DNA of 64,000 bases, from contig OZ024872.1 of assembly GCA_964017185.1 (NCBI GenBank), positions 59,513,817 to 59,577,816 on the forward strand, given 5' to 3'. Below the pieces are notes generated by a model, which was not told the DNA's origin, did no database searches, and saw nothing but the letters and a program-made list of their open reading frames with translations. This document shows positions 42,618 to 54,736 of this stretch, piece by piece (position 1 is the stretch's first letter; the number at the start of each line of letters is the position of its first letter). The position numbers were made by a program, and so were the translations under genes. The DNA comes from Rugalucina vietnamica (Eukaryota; Mollusca; Bivalvia; Lucinida; Lucinidae).

Positions 42618-44617
42618 AGCTCACCTGAGCCGTTAGGCTCACAAGGTGAGCTTATAGGATGGCCATGATAGGCACAGATCCGGCGTCCGTCCGTCCGTCC
42701 GTCGTCCGTCCGTCGTCCGTCCACAATTTCAAAGATCTTCTCCTCTGAAACCACTTGGCAAATCAAAGCCAAATTTTATGTGAAGCATCTATAGGAAGGG
42801 GGAACCAATGTATATATAAATAATCCAGGTCACATGACCAAGATGGCTGCCATGCCCATATATGGTAAAAACCTTTAAAAATCTTCTTCTCCAGAACCCA
42901 AAGGCCTAGGATCTTGAAACTGGGCTTGTAGCATAAATGACTCAAGATCCACAATAATGACCTTAGGATGACCTTTACCTATTTTACGGCAAGGTCAACA
43001 TTGGTCGCCAATGCATTTGAATGGGGAAAACTTTTAAAAATGTTTTAAAATGTCATTTAAAGTGAAAGTCTTGCAGGAAATGGGTAGTAGGGCTAAATAT
43101 TTATGATTCTGAAACGAATTGGACCCCAGGGGCTCATATGCCCCCACCCCGGGGTAATATACATGTATATCTCCATAATATTCAAACATCATCTCCTCTG
43201 AAACCGCTTGGCCAATCAAAGCCAAATTTTATATGAAGCATCTATAGGAAGGGGGAACCAATGTGTATATAAATAATACAGGTCACATGACCAAGATGGC
43301 CGCCATGCACATATATAGTAAAGACCTTTAAAAATATTCTTCTCCAGAATCCAAAAGCCTAGGATCTTGAAACTTGGCATGTAGCATAAGTGACTCAAGG
43401 TCCACAATGTGTATATAAATAATGACCTTAGGATGACCTTGACCTATTTTACGGCAAGGTCAACATAGGTCGCCAATGCATTTGAATGGGGAAAACTTTT
43501 AAATGTCATTTAAAGTGAAAGTCTTGCAGGAAATGGGCAGTAGGTCTGAATATTAATGATTCTGGAAAAAATTGGACCCCAGGGGCTCATCTGCCCCCAT
43601 CCCGGGGCAATATACATGTATATCTCCATAATATTCAAACATCTTCTCCTCTGAAACCACTTGGCGAATCAAAGCCAAATTTTATGTGAAGCATCTATGG
43701 AATGGGGGAATTAATGTATATATAAATTATCTAGTGCACATGACCAAGATGGCTGCCATGCCCATATATGGTAAAAACCCGTCAAAAATCTTCTTCTCCG
43801 AATCTGGTGGACCGATTTCAAAGAAACTTGGCATAAAGCACCAATGGCTGAAGTACTACAATGTATATATAAAACATGACCCTGTGGTGACCTTGACTTA
43901 TTTTACGACAAGGTCAACATAGGTCGCCAATGCATTTGAATGGGAAAAACTTTTAAAAAGTCATTTGAGGTGAAAATCTTGCAGGAAATGTGTAGCATAA
44001 ATATTAAACTAAATATTAATGATTCTGAAAAAAATGGACCTAAGGGCTCATATGCCCACACCCCGGGGCAACATACATTATATTACCATAATATTCAAAC
44101 ATCTTCTCCTCTGAAACCACTTGGCCAATTGAAGCCAAATTTTATGTGAAACATCTATAGGATGTGGGAACCAATGTGTATATTAATAATCTAGGTCACA
44201 TGACCAAGATGGCCGCCATGCCCATATATGGTAAAAACTCTTCAAATACCTTCTTCTCTGAAACCAATAGATTGATTTCAATGAAACTTGATGTGAAGCA
44301 TCCATGGTTAAAGTACTACAATGTATATATAAATCATGACCCTGTGATGACCTTGACCAAGTTTATGGCAAGGTCAACATGGGTTGCCCATGCATTTGAA
44401 TGGGAAAAACTGTTAAAATGTTATTTGAAGGGAAAAGCCAGCAAGAGCCAAGAAATTGGCAAATGGACAGAATATTGATTATTCTGAAAAAAGGCAAACC
44501 GCCCAAGGGCTTCATCTGCCCCTGCACTGGGGTTAAATACCATAATATTCAAACATGTTTATTGGAATATGCAGCAGACTCAGGTGAGCGTTTACAGGAC
44601 CATTGGTCCTCTGGTTA
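42618..44617 (+). mobile_element. Tandem-cored helitron-like element, four units
   Basis: Left end AGCTCACCTGAGCCGTTAGG with (CCGTCCGT)n; right end ACTCAGGTGAGC plus hairpin AGGACCATTGGTCCT. CACATGACCAAGATGG at about 42831, 43286, 43738 and 44207 (spacing 455, 452, 469). Confidence 0.8.
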
Positions 44618-44840
44618 CTCATTTTGGTGTGACGTCAGTCTGGTATCACCATGACGTTAAGCGCGAACAGTTGATACTTTTGCTGTTGAAAATTCTTCAT
44701 TATATCTAGGAAGTGGCTTCTGACACCTAAATATCAAGAAAATTAGCGATGATGTGTGGAAATAAAAACCAGATACTTGATTAATAATTTAAAATATAAG
44801 TATTGAAATTAAGATTTTTAGCTTTCACTGTATGATGAAA

Positions 44841-44912
44841 AACATTAGCAGTTTTAATGTCACTGAGAAGCTCTTCGGTATTCGCAGACATTAAAATAGC
44901 CTAATGTTTTTT
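44841..44912. repeat. Short foldback repeat
   Basis: AAACATTAGCAGTTTTAATG and its imperfect reverse complement CATTAAAATAGCCTAATGTT around a 25-nt loop. It abuts the left end of the next element. Confidence 0.6.
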
Positions 44913-46413
44913 AGCTCACCTGAGCTGTTAGGCTCACAAGGTGAGCTTATAGGATGGCCATGATCCGGCGTCCGTCCGTCCGTCGTCCGTCTGTCGTCCG
45001 TCCGTCCGTCGTCCACCATTTTCAAAGATCTTCTTCTCTGAAACCGCTTGGCCAATCAAAGCCAAATTTTATATGAAGCATCTATAGGAAGGGGGAACCA
45101 ATGTGTTTATAAATAATCCAGGTCACATGACCAAGATGGCCGCCATGCCCATATATGGTGAAAACCCTTCAAAATTCTTCTTCTCCGGAACCACTGGACT
45201 GATTTCAACGAAACTTGGCATGAAGCATCGGGGACTAGAGTACTACAATGTGTTTATAAATTATGACCTTTGGATGACCTTGACCTATTTTACGGCAAGG
45301 TCTACATAGGTCGCCCATGCATTTGAATGGGGAAAATTGTTTAAATGTCATTTGAAAGGCAAATCTTGCAGGAAATGGGCAAATGTACTGAAGGTAGGTA
45401 ATTCTAAAAAAAATTTGGACCCCAGGGGTTGGTCTGCCCCCACCCCGGGGCAATATGCATGTATATTACAAAAATATTCAAAGATCTTCTTCTCTGAAAC
45501 CACTTGACCAATCAAAGCCAAATTTTATAGGAAGCATCTGTGGGAAGGGGGAATCAATGTGTTTATAAATAATCAAGGTCACATGACCACGATGGCCGCC
45601 ATGCCCATAAATGGTAAAAGCCCTTTAAAATTCTTCTTCTCCTGAACCAATGGACCGATTTCAACAAAACTTGACATGAACCATCAAGGACTGAAGTACT
45701 ACAATGTGTTTAAAATTTATGACCTTTTTATTACTTGACCTATTTTACAGCAAGGTCAACATAGGTTGCCAATGCATTTGAATGGGGAAAACTTTTAAAA
45801 TGCCATTTAAAGTGAAAGTCTTGCAGGAAATGGGCAGTAGGACTGAATATTAATGATTCTGAAAAAAATTGGACCCCAGGGGCTCATTTGCCACAGCCCT
45901 GGGGCATTATACATGTATATTACCATAATATTCAAACATCTTCTCCTCTGAAACCGATTGGCCAATCAAAGCCAAATTTCATGTGAAGCATCTATAGAAT
46001 GGGGGAATCAATGTGTATATAAATAATCAAGGTCACATGACCAAGATGGCCGCCATGCCCATATATGGTATAAACCCTTCAAAAATCTTCTCCAGAACCG
46101 GTGGACCGATTTCGAAGAAACTTGGCATGAAGCATCGATGACTCAAGTACTACAATGTATGTATAAATCATGACCCTGTGATGACCTTGACCTATTTTAA
46201 GGCAAGGTCAACATGGGTTGCCTGTGTATTTGAATGGGTAAACTGTTAAAATGTCATTTGAAGGGCAAAACTTGTATGGACAGTATATTGATTATTCAGA
46301 AAAAATAATGGCCCAAGGGCTTCACCTGCCCCTATACTGGGACTATTTTCTATAACATTTGTATATACAGCAGATCTCAGGTGAGCATTTACAGGACCAT
46401 TGGTCCTCTGGTT
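44913..46413 (+). mobile_element. Tandem-cored helitron-like element, three units
   Basis: Left end AGCTCACCTGAGCTGTTAGG; right end TCTCAGGTGAGC plus hairpin AGGACCATTGGTCCT and CTCTGGT. CACATGACCA at about 45124, 45581 and 46040 (spacing 457, 459). Confidence 0.8.
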
Positions 46414-46609
46414 TATAATTCAGTGAAAGCTACAAACCTGAATTTCAATCATAAAGTAAATCTGGGGATATGACACTTGACTGGCATTTTGTACACTGCT
46501 TTTTGCAAAATAATTGTTGAGAAAATGTTCATGAAGATAAAAAATAGGCAGCCATCAATAGGAATTGGTTCGCAGAATACTATTTCCATGACCCAGTGAT
46601 TTACCATAT

Positions 46610-46828
46610 GAGCTGCATCATGAGAAAACCAGATTTTTGGCTATGCAAAAAAAAGGCAGTAACAGCACAGCTGATCAGTGCCTATGTTTTTGCTACACGG
46701 GTAGTACAAATCATCTTCAACCTATATCCGATATTTCAAGCGTCTAGGCATCTTCTGTAATTACACAGGCCAGTTTGTGTCAGACCTGGTCGTAAACCCT
46801 GAAGTCCAATTTTCTCACGCCGCGGCTG
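46610..46828 (+). repeat. Foldback MITE, GAGCCGC family, diverged
   Basis: Ends GAGCTGCATCATGAGAAAAC and TTTTCTCACGCCGCGGCTG. The hairpin is partly lost (AAAAAAAAGGCAGTAACAGC). Flanks ATAT and ACAT. Confidence 0.75.
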
Positions 46829-47010
46829 ACATGGCAGTCTGATTCTGGATTGAGAGGTGAGGGCCAGATTGTTTCCTTGAGCAAGCTACACCAACTCCCC
46901 ATTAATAGCGAAACAGCAATGGATTTATCCCCACAAGACTGAAAGATTATTGACTTGGGCATTAAACCTCAAAATGAATTGTCAAAACTCATTCTCATAA
47001 TATATTTCAG

Positions 47011-47045
47011 ATACAGCTGTGGAGCTTTACAAGCGTACGGACAAA
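47011..47045 (+). CDS. LRPPRC-like: LRPPRC-like gene, exon E (micro-exon)
   Basis: 35-bp exon between TATATTTCAG and GTGAGT. With the G of exon D it encodes DTAVELYKRTDK and ends in phase 0. It continues the sense of human LRPPRC (TDLAKALMKAVKEEG). It would be missed without the phase chain. A helitron-like element starts 29 bp after its last base. Confidence 0.75.
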
Positions 47046-47074
47046 GTGAGTATAGATAAGTTACTATGGTTATT

Positions 47075-48176
47075 AGCTCGCCTGTACGAAAGTACAGGAA
47101 GAGCTATTGCAGTCACCCCGGCGTCGGCGTCGGCGTTAGCGTTAGCGTCGGCGTCGGCGTTGCTCAAAATGTTAAAGTTTTTGGTTAAAGTTTTTATGAG
47201 TCTATATCTCTTGAAGTTGTTGATGGATCAAGTTGATACTTTGCATGTTGGTAGATATTGGTCTGAAGTTTTATGCTGTACCATCATGACCCACCTGAGT
47301 GACCTTGAGGTCAAGGTCACGGACTTAGAAATATTTTGTTAAAGTTTTTGGTTAAAGTTTTTATAAGTCTATATCTCTTGAAGTTGTTGATGGATCAGGT
47401 AGATACTTTGCATGTTGGTACATATTGGTCTGACGTTTTATTCTGTACCATCATGATCCACCTGGGTGACCTTGAGGTCAAGGTTACGGACTTAGAAATT
47501 TTGTGTTAGAGTTTTTGGTTAAAGTTTCTATAAGTCTATATCTCTTGAATATGTAGAGGGATCAAGTTGATACTTTGCATGTTGGTAGATATTGGTCTGA
47601 AGTTTTATGCTGTACCATCATGACCCACCTGGGTGACCTTGAGGTCAAGGTTACGGACTTAGAAATTTTGTGTTAGAGTTTTGGGTTAAAGTTTTTATAA
47701 GTCTATATCTTTTGAATATGTAGTGGGATCAAGTTGATACTTTGCATGTTGGTAGATATTGGTCTGAAGTTTTATGCTGTACCATCATGACCCACCTGGG
47801 TGTCCTTGAGTTCAAGGTCACAGACTTTGAAATTTTATGTTAAAGCTTTTGCTTAAAGTGTTTTGAACTGTATATTGCTGGAACAAATGGATGGATCTAG
47901 TTGATACTTTGCTGTTAGATATTATATTCTTTTATTATGCTGTAGCATCTCGACTCACCTGTGGTCAAGGTCACAGACTTAGATTTTAGGTTATAAGTCT
48001 ATATCAAATATGTAGATGGATCAAGTTGAACTTAGCATGTTGGTAGATATTGGTCTGAAGTTTTATGCTGTTACCATCGCAACCCACCTGAGTGACAATG
48101 AGGTCAATGTCTTTGGTCGTAGATTTAGTGACAAAGCACAAGTCAGGCGAGCTACGCTGTCCTGCGACAGCTCTTA
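47075..48176 (+). mobile_element. Helitron-like element with 167-bp array
   Basis: Left end AGCTCGCCTGTACGAAAGTA then GAGCTATTGCAGTCACC and a (GGCGTC)n patch (47117-47160). Right end CAGGCGAGCT with hairpin GCTGTCCTGCGACAGC and TCTTA. The core has five to six units of about 167 bp (GACCTTGAGGTCAAGGT near 47301, 47468, 47636), the last two degraded. Confidence 0.78.
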
Positions 48177-48229
48177 TTACTATTACTATGGTTTATAATT
48201 AGTCTTTATTAGCGAGAATTTGAATTTAC

Positions 48230-48375
48230 ACAGCAATTAATTCAATTAGGACATTAAATTTAATTGCATCGATTCCTGGTCCCTCTATTCTCACCCTGTA
48301 AACCCCAGTTTTACTTTATAAAAGTGGGGTATAATGGGGTATAGATTTCACAGACATGTCTCCTGATGGGGTATA
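48230..48375 (+). repeat. Repeat fragment (GGGGTATAGATTTCACAGACATG family)
   Basis: Matches the right part of the family at 2589-2755: CCCCAGTTTTACTTTATAAA, GTGGGGTATAATGGGG, TTCACAGACATG. Confidence 0.5.
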
Positions 48376-48927
48376 TAAGCGCAAAAGTTAGCCAGTGATG
48401 TCATTTCAGCTTCTTTCTGTCAAAGAAGTAACATCAAAATAAAACAGCAGGCAATATAATATATAAGGCCTTAAAGGTTTGATTTGACTATTATTACCTC
48501 ACTAGATTAGTAGTAAATCACTACTACTTGAAGAGTGATAATAGTAATCATAGGTCTCTGTCCACTGTTGATGGATGTTGTAGGTTCAAGACGGTTAAGT
48601 CTTAGGATACAACCACAGGTTCAAGCCGGTATAGGGCTTAGGATACAAGACAGTGTTAGGGTTTAAAACCTGTGTCCTGGCTAGGGAATAGATGATTGTA
48701 AGCTGATACTAATAGATCAACTTGATTCCAACGTGTGATTTGTTTTATATACCATTTCAAAATCATTTGTAAGGCTAATCATTGGACAAAGTAGTCCCAA
48801 GAAAAATTTATATCTGTATACTCACATCTTAATGGTATTTGTAGTTCTGGCAAGTCAGAGCTATTTTATAACATAAATATAAATTTGGACGGAGAGTCCC
48901 TGAGGAAAATCTGTATACATTGTATTT
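48376..48927. other. Intron, no gene seen
   Basis: Holds a short direct repeat of about 38 bp at 48585-48655 (GGTTCAAGACGGTTAAGTCT and GGTTCAAGCCGGTATAGGGC, each followed by TTAGGATACAA). Nothing else recognised. Confidence 0.45.
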
Positions 48928-49144
48928 GAGCCACCTAATGAGAAAACTGGATTTTTACCTATGTGAAAACAAAGTAACTGCACAGCTGATCATTGCCTTT
49001 GTTTTTGCTACATGGATAGTACAATACCTCTTCTACATTTACTCCAGATTTCAAGCATCTAATCTTATTCTGTGACAGTACAGGCCAGTTTGTGTTTGGA
49101 CCTGGTTGTAAACCCTGAAGACCGGTTTTCTCGCGTCATGGCTC
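48928..49144 (+). repeat. Foldback MITE, ends 37 bp before exon F
   Basis: Ends GAGCCACCTAATGAGAAAAC and TTTTCTCGCGTCATGGCTC; the hairpin is partly deleted. Flanked by ATTT at 48924-48927 and 49145-49148. Confidence 0.82.
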
Positions 49145-49181
49145 ATTTTGTACCCATATTGTGTCTCTTGTTTATTTTCAG

Positions 49182-49251
49182 GCGTACACCCCCAGAGTAG
49201 GTGATCTTTTCCCAGTCATTGACTATTATTGCCACCATGGAACTCTGGATG
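49182..49251 (+). CDS. LRPPRC-like: LRPPRC-like gene, exon F
   Basis: 70 bp between TTTATTTTCAG and GTAAGT: 23 codons plus one base. The peptide AYTPRVGDLFPVIDYYCHHG follows exon E and parallels human PIRPHYFWPLLVG, the start of the next PPR helix. No later exon of the gene was found up to 64000, so the following intron is at least 14.7 kb or the next exons were missed. Confidence 0.78.
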
Positions 49252-49331
49252 GTAAGTTACAGTCACTTCACAGAATCATCCTCATGTTTTCCTAAATGTA
49301 ATGCGAAAATTTGTCCCTGTAACATATTTTT

Positions 49332-51739
49332 AGCTCACCTGAGCCGTTAGGCTCACAAGGTGAGCTTATAGGATGGCCATGATCCGGCGTCCGTCCGTCC
49401 GTCCGTCGTCCGTCCGTCCGTCCACAATTTCAAAGATCTTCTCCTCTGAATCCCCTTGGCCAATCAAAGCCAAATTTTGTATGAATCATCTATAGGAAGG
49501 GGGAACCAATGTGTATATAAGGAAATCCAGGTCACATGACCAAGATGGCCGCCATGCCCATATATGGTAAAAACCCTTCAAAAATCTTCTCCAGAACCGG
49601 TGGACCGATTTCAATGAAAGTTGGCATGAGGCATCAATGGCTCAAGCACTACAATGTGTATATAAATCATGACCCAGTGATGACCTTGACCTATTTTACG
49701 GCAAGGTCAACATAGGCCGCCAATGCATTTGAATGGGTAAAACTTTTAAAATGTCATTTAAAGTGAAAGTCTTGCAGGAAATGGGCAGTAGGAATGAAGA
49801 TTGATGATTCTGAAAAAAATTGGACCCCAGGGACTCGTGTTCCCCACCCTGGGGCAATATACATGAATATCTCAAAAATATTCAAACGTCTTCTCCTCTG
49901 AAACCGCTAGGCCAATGAAAGCCAAATTTTATGTGAAGCATCAATAGGAAGTGGTAACCAATGTATATATAAATAATCCAGGTCACATGACCAAGATGGC
50001 CGCCATGCCTATATATGGTAAACACACTTCAAAAATCTTCTTCTCCAGAACCGGTGGATCGATTTCAACGAAACTTGGCATGAAGCATCAATGGCTAAAG
50101 CACTCCAATGTATATATAAATCATGACCCTGTGATGACCTTGACTTATTTTACGGCAAGGTCAACATAGGTCGCCAATGCATTGGAATGGGGAAAACTTT
50201 TAAAAAGTCATTTGAGGTGAAAATCTTGCAGGAAATAGGTAGTAGGACTGAAAATAAATGATTCTGAAAAAAATTGGACCCCAGGGGCTCATGTGCCCCC
50301 ACCCCGGGACAATATACATGTATATCTCCATAATATTCAAACATCTTCTCCTCTGAAACTGCTAGGCAAATCAAAGCCAAATTTTATGTGAAGCATCTAT
50401 AAAGTGGGGGAATCAATGTGTATATAAATAATCCAGGTCACATGACCAAGATGGCCGCCATGCCCATATACGGTAAAAACCCTTCAAAAATCTGCTTCTC
50501 CAGAACAGGTGGATCAATTTCAACGAAACTTTGCATGAAGCATCGATGGCTAAAGCACTCTAATGTGTATATAAATCATGACACTGTGATGACCTTGACC
50601 TATTTTACAGCAAGGTCAACATAGGTCGCCAATGCATTTGAATGGGGAAAACTTTTAAAAAGTCATTTGAGGTGAAAATCTTGCAGGGAATGGGCAGTAG
50701 GACTAACAATTAATGATTCTGAAAAAAATTGGACCCCAGGGGCTCATGTGCCCCCACCCCGGGGCAATATACATAAATATCTCCATAATATTCAAACGTC
50801 TTCTCCTCTGAAACAGCTTGGTAAATCAAAGCCAAAGTTTATGTGAAGCATCTAAAAAATGGGGGAATCAATGTGTATATAAATAATCTAGGTCACATGA
50901 CCAAGATGGCCGCCATGCCCATATATGGTAAAAACCCTTCAAAAATCTTCTACCCTGGAGCTGGTGGACCGATTTCAAAGAAATTTCGCATGAAGCATAG
51001 ATGGCTAAAGTACTACAATGTATATATAAATCATTACCCTGTGGTGACCTTGACCTATTTTATGACAAGGTCAACATAGGTCGCCTATGCATTTGAATTG
51101 GGAAAAAAATTAAAAAGTCATTTGAGGTTAAAATCTTGCTGGAAATGGGTAGTAGGACTGAATATTAATGATTCTAAAAAAGTTGGACCCAAGGGCTTAT
51201 ATGGCCGCACCCCAGGCAATATACATGTATATTACCAAAATATTCAAACATCTCTGAAACCGCTTGGCCAATTAAAGCCAAATTTTATTTGAAGCATCCA
51301 TAGGATGGGGGAACCAATGTGTATATTAATAATTTAGGTCACATGACCAAGATGGCCGCCATGCCCATATATGGTAAAAACCCATCAAAAATCTTCTTCT
51401 CTGATAGATTTTGGTATGAAGCATCAATGGCTAAAGTACTCCAATGTATATATAAATCATGACCCTGTGATGACCTGGACCAAGTTTATATAATATGGCA
51501 TGGTCAGCATGGGTTGCCTTTGCATATGAATTGGGAAAACTGTTAAAATGTCATTTGAAGGGAAAAGCCAGCAGGAAATTGGCAAATGGACGGAATATTG
51601 AAGATTCTGAAAAAAGAAAATTGCCCCAGGGCTTTATCTGCCCCTGCACTGGAGTTAAATACCATAATATTCAAACATGTTTATTGGTATAAGCAGCAGA
51701 TCTCAGGTGAGCATTTACAGGACCATTGGTCCTCTGGTT
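49332..51739 (+). mobile_element. Tandem-cored helitron-like element, five units
   Basis: Left end AGCTCACCTGAGCCGTTAGG with (CCGTCCGT)n; right end TCTCAGGTGAGC plus hairpin AGGACCATTGGTCCT. CACATGACCAAGATGG at about 49529, 49982, 50451, 50900 and 51343 (spacing 453, 469, 449, 443). Confidence 0.8.
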
Positions 51740-51779
51740 CTATAGAAGTTGTAGAAATTGAAAATCTTTGGTAGATTTT

Positions 51780-51960
51780 TTTTAATGTTTGCTCTAAAAC
51801 AGAGATTGTGTGTACTCGTTAGTTTCTGTAGTTAATGTTTTATCTAATCACCGAGTCTGTTCTAATATGTACCCCCTATCTATGTTAAGTGTTTACCCCA
51901 GTTTTGTTATATGAAAGCAGTATATAAGGGGGTATACATTACACGGACATGCTATCGTGA
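51780..51960 (+). repeat. Repeat fragment (GAGATTGTGTGTACTCGTTAG family)
   Basis: Same family as 18131-18420, with GATTGTGTGTACTCGTTAG, CCCCAGTTTTGTTATATGA and GGGGGTATACATTACACGG. Confidence 0.5.
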
Positions 51961-52020
51961 AAGTTTTCCTATAGCATTAAAAAGATATCTAAGTGAAAAA
52001 GCCAACTTTGTAGTGTTATT

Positions 52021-52185
52021 CAGTGGCGGATTTAGAGGGGGTTCAAGGGGTTCGCTCGAACCCCCCTCTGGAGCAAAATTATTTCATTTTCATGGAGAAT
52101 TTCAAGAAATTTTGTGTCAAACTTGGCAATTAAACCCCCCTTTCTACTTTTGAACCCCCTCTTCAGAAATCCTGGATCCCCCCTG
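52021..52185. repeat. MITE with CAGTGGCGGAT end (hAT-like)
   Basis: 165 bp. Left end CAGTGGCGGATTTAG then AGGGGGTTC; right end GAACCCCCTCTTCAGAAATC then CTGGATCCCCCCTG. The inverted ends pair over GAGGGGGTTC and part of the terminus. CAGTGGCGGAT is common at hAT-type ends. Flanking TATT on both sides; a longer duplication is not clear. Confidence 0.6.
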
Positions 52186-52189
52186 TATT

Positions 52190-52926
52190 TATACCCCCGG
52201 CATTTATGCCGACGGGTATATAGTTTTTGCTTTTCCGTTTGTATGTTCGTTCGTTAGTTAGTTCATTTGTTCGTTTGTAGAATTTATGTCAAAGTTTTGG
52301 TTAAAGTTTCTCTACTGGTGTATATCTCATGAACCAACCATCAGAAATTGTTCATATTTGGACCATAGGTACCCTATAGGGTTGGCTTTGTTTTCATGTT
52401 TTCATCTGACCCCACAGTCCATGCCCAGGGGTGGGGCTAGAGGTCAAAATCTAGGTCACCTTTAAAATGTGCTGTTTTCAATTTTAATGTTTCTTATCTA
52501 AGTTCATATCTTAACAAACAAGCAAAGGAATGTATTCCTATTTAGTTCATAGATACCCTGTAAGGGTTGCTTTTATTCCGTTGCACGGAATCCTGGGTAC
52601 CATTCCCAGGGGTGGGACTAGAGGTCAAAATCTAGGACACCTTAATAATACGATAGATACTGTGATAAATTTTCAGTAAGTATGTGTATCAACATCCACA
52701 AAGTCTTGTCAGAAAGAATTCAGACCATAGGCACCTTGTTAGGTTCATACTCCAGGGTCCATGTGTGTGTGTGTGGGGGGGGGGGGGTTAGAGGTCAAAA
52801 TCTAGGTCACCTATAAAATATGTGGACTATTTATACAGTTTCTTTTTTTTAGTCCATATCTTAACACTCTATATCATAGGAATGTATTCCTATTTGGATG
52901 ATAGATACCCTGTAGGGTTGATTTTT
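52190..52926 (+). mobile_element. Tandem-cored element, CCCCCGGCATTTATGCC family, left part
   Basis: Starts CCCCCGGCATTTATGCCGAC. Repeats hold ATGAACCAACCATCAGAAAT and GGGGCTAGAGGTCAAAATC. It is cut at GGGTTGATTTT by the element at 52927-59059 and resumes with ATTCCATGGTACC at 59060. Confidence 0.68.
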
Positions 52927-53444
52927 AGCTCATCTGAGCCGTTAGGCTCACAAGGTGAGCTTATAGGATGGCCATGATCCGGCGTCCGTCCGTTGTCCGT
53001 CCGTCCACAATTTCAAAGATCTTCTTCTCTGAAACCGCTTGGCCAACCAAAGCCAAATTTTATATGAAGCATCTATAGGAAGGGGGAACCAATGTGTATA
53101 TAAGAAATCCAGGTCACATGACCAAGATGGCCGCCATGCCCATATATGGTAAAAACCCTTCAAAAATCTTCTCCAGAACCGGTGGACTGATTTCAACGAA
53201 ACTTGGCATGAAGCATTGATGGTTCAAGCACTACAATGTATATATAAATCACGACCCTGTGATGACCTTGACCTATTTTACGGCAAGGTCAACATAGGTC
53301 GCCAATGCATTTGAATGGTGAACACTTTTAAAATGTCATTTAAAGTGAAAGTCTTGCAGAAAATGGGCAGTAGGACTGAATATTAATGATTCTGAAAAAA
53401 ATTGGACCCCAGGGGCTCATATGCCCCCACCCCGGGGCAATATA

Positions 53445-54622
53445 CAGGACAGACCCGCTATACCGCGCCTTGAATTAACGCGGTGTTGGATATAACGCGA
53501 GGGCACCTTGGATCCCAAAATTTCGCCCACCCACTTTTGAGAAAAAAAATCGTGGCGACGCGAAGGCGCCGTTTTACCCTTATATATTCCTTTATTGTAT
53601 TATAGTTTAAGGCGTTTATGTGCGGATGAATTCACTGTTAAAAAGATCGTTTGCAGGGAATTCAACAAGGTTCAGTTTTTTTACAGTTTCTCTTTATGGT
53701 ACCCGAGAGAAAAAAATTAAAAGCAGTTGTCAGGCGTTTGCCAAGGTGCTATTTTCTAACAGTTTCTCTATATTACACATTGAGAACAATTAATGTTAAT
53801 TATCTTTTGCATATTTAAAACTGAAAGAACAGGTTTTCTTATAGAAAGCATAATGTGTTTACGAACCGTGTCGGCTGCGTGTATATTCAAGAGTGATAAT
53901 TGCCATGTCAGTAATTTTTAGACTTACACAATCCACCGTTCGCGAAGCGTGGATGACACATTGTTTTCTTAAGATAAGCCATAAAAGTTGTGAAAATAAG
54001 CCCAATGAGCTAGGGGATTATCGACAGACCGTAACGAGACCGTAAACACAGGTTGCTGTAGGCTATTGATGACACCTGTTACGCAACGTTGCTCATTTTC
54101 GACGCCGACACAAACCAAAGATTGTCTAAGCATTGGGACACCTATATCTTGTATAATTCTATTCGATCAGAAAATTCAATTAAGAAAGGCGAATTAAAAT
54201 AACTGTAAATACGGTATCGGCAAAAGACTCTTGTCTGCGTTAAATATCCCGGTGCGCCAATAAGTCAAAGGCGGAACTCTACAATACAACCGCAACATAA
54301 GCCCGGTGTCATGGACGCTCTTTTCACATAAAATCGTATGTTGTAAATAAACAAATTTTATCATTGTAGATCGTTTTTAACTGATAAAACTGTGGAACAC
54401 GCAATACTTCACTTTTGTTTATTCCATTTTACAAGGACTCTGCGATAAACCGCCAAGCTCGGTTAAGCCAATACACACGTCGTATAGGTTCCCCACCCAC
54501 CAATACACTACAGAAACTGCAATCAGCCTGGTCCGACTCAGTAGATTTGCATTACGCGCCTCACCTATAACGCGCATGCGACTTGTGGACCCCGACCAAC
54601 GCGTTATAACGGGTCTGAAGTG
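53445..54622. mobile_element. Pogo/Tigger-like non-autonomous element
   Basis: 1178 bp between TA at 53443-53444 and TA at 54623-54624. Inverted ends share CAGACCCGCTATACCGCG (left) and, reverse complemented, CAGACCCGTTATAACGCG (right), each preceded by CA plus three bases. CA termini, a TA duplication and the CCGYTATAACGCG motif are typical of pogo/Tigger elements. No transposase frame. Confidence 0.75.
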
Positions 54623-54736
54623 TACATGTATATTACCGTAATATTCAAACATCATCTCCTCTGAAACTGGTTGGCCAATCAAAGCCAAATTTTATGTTAA
54701 GCATCAATAGGAAGGGGTAATCAATGTGTATATAAG

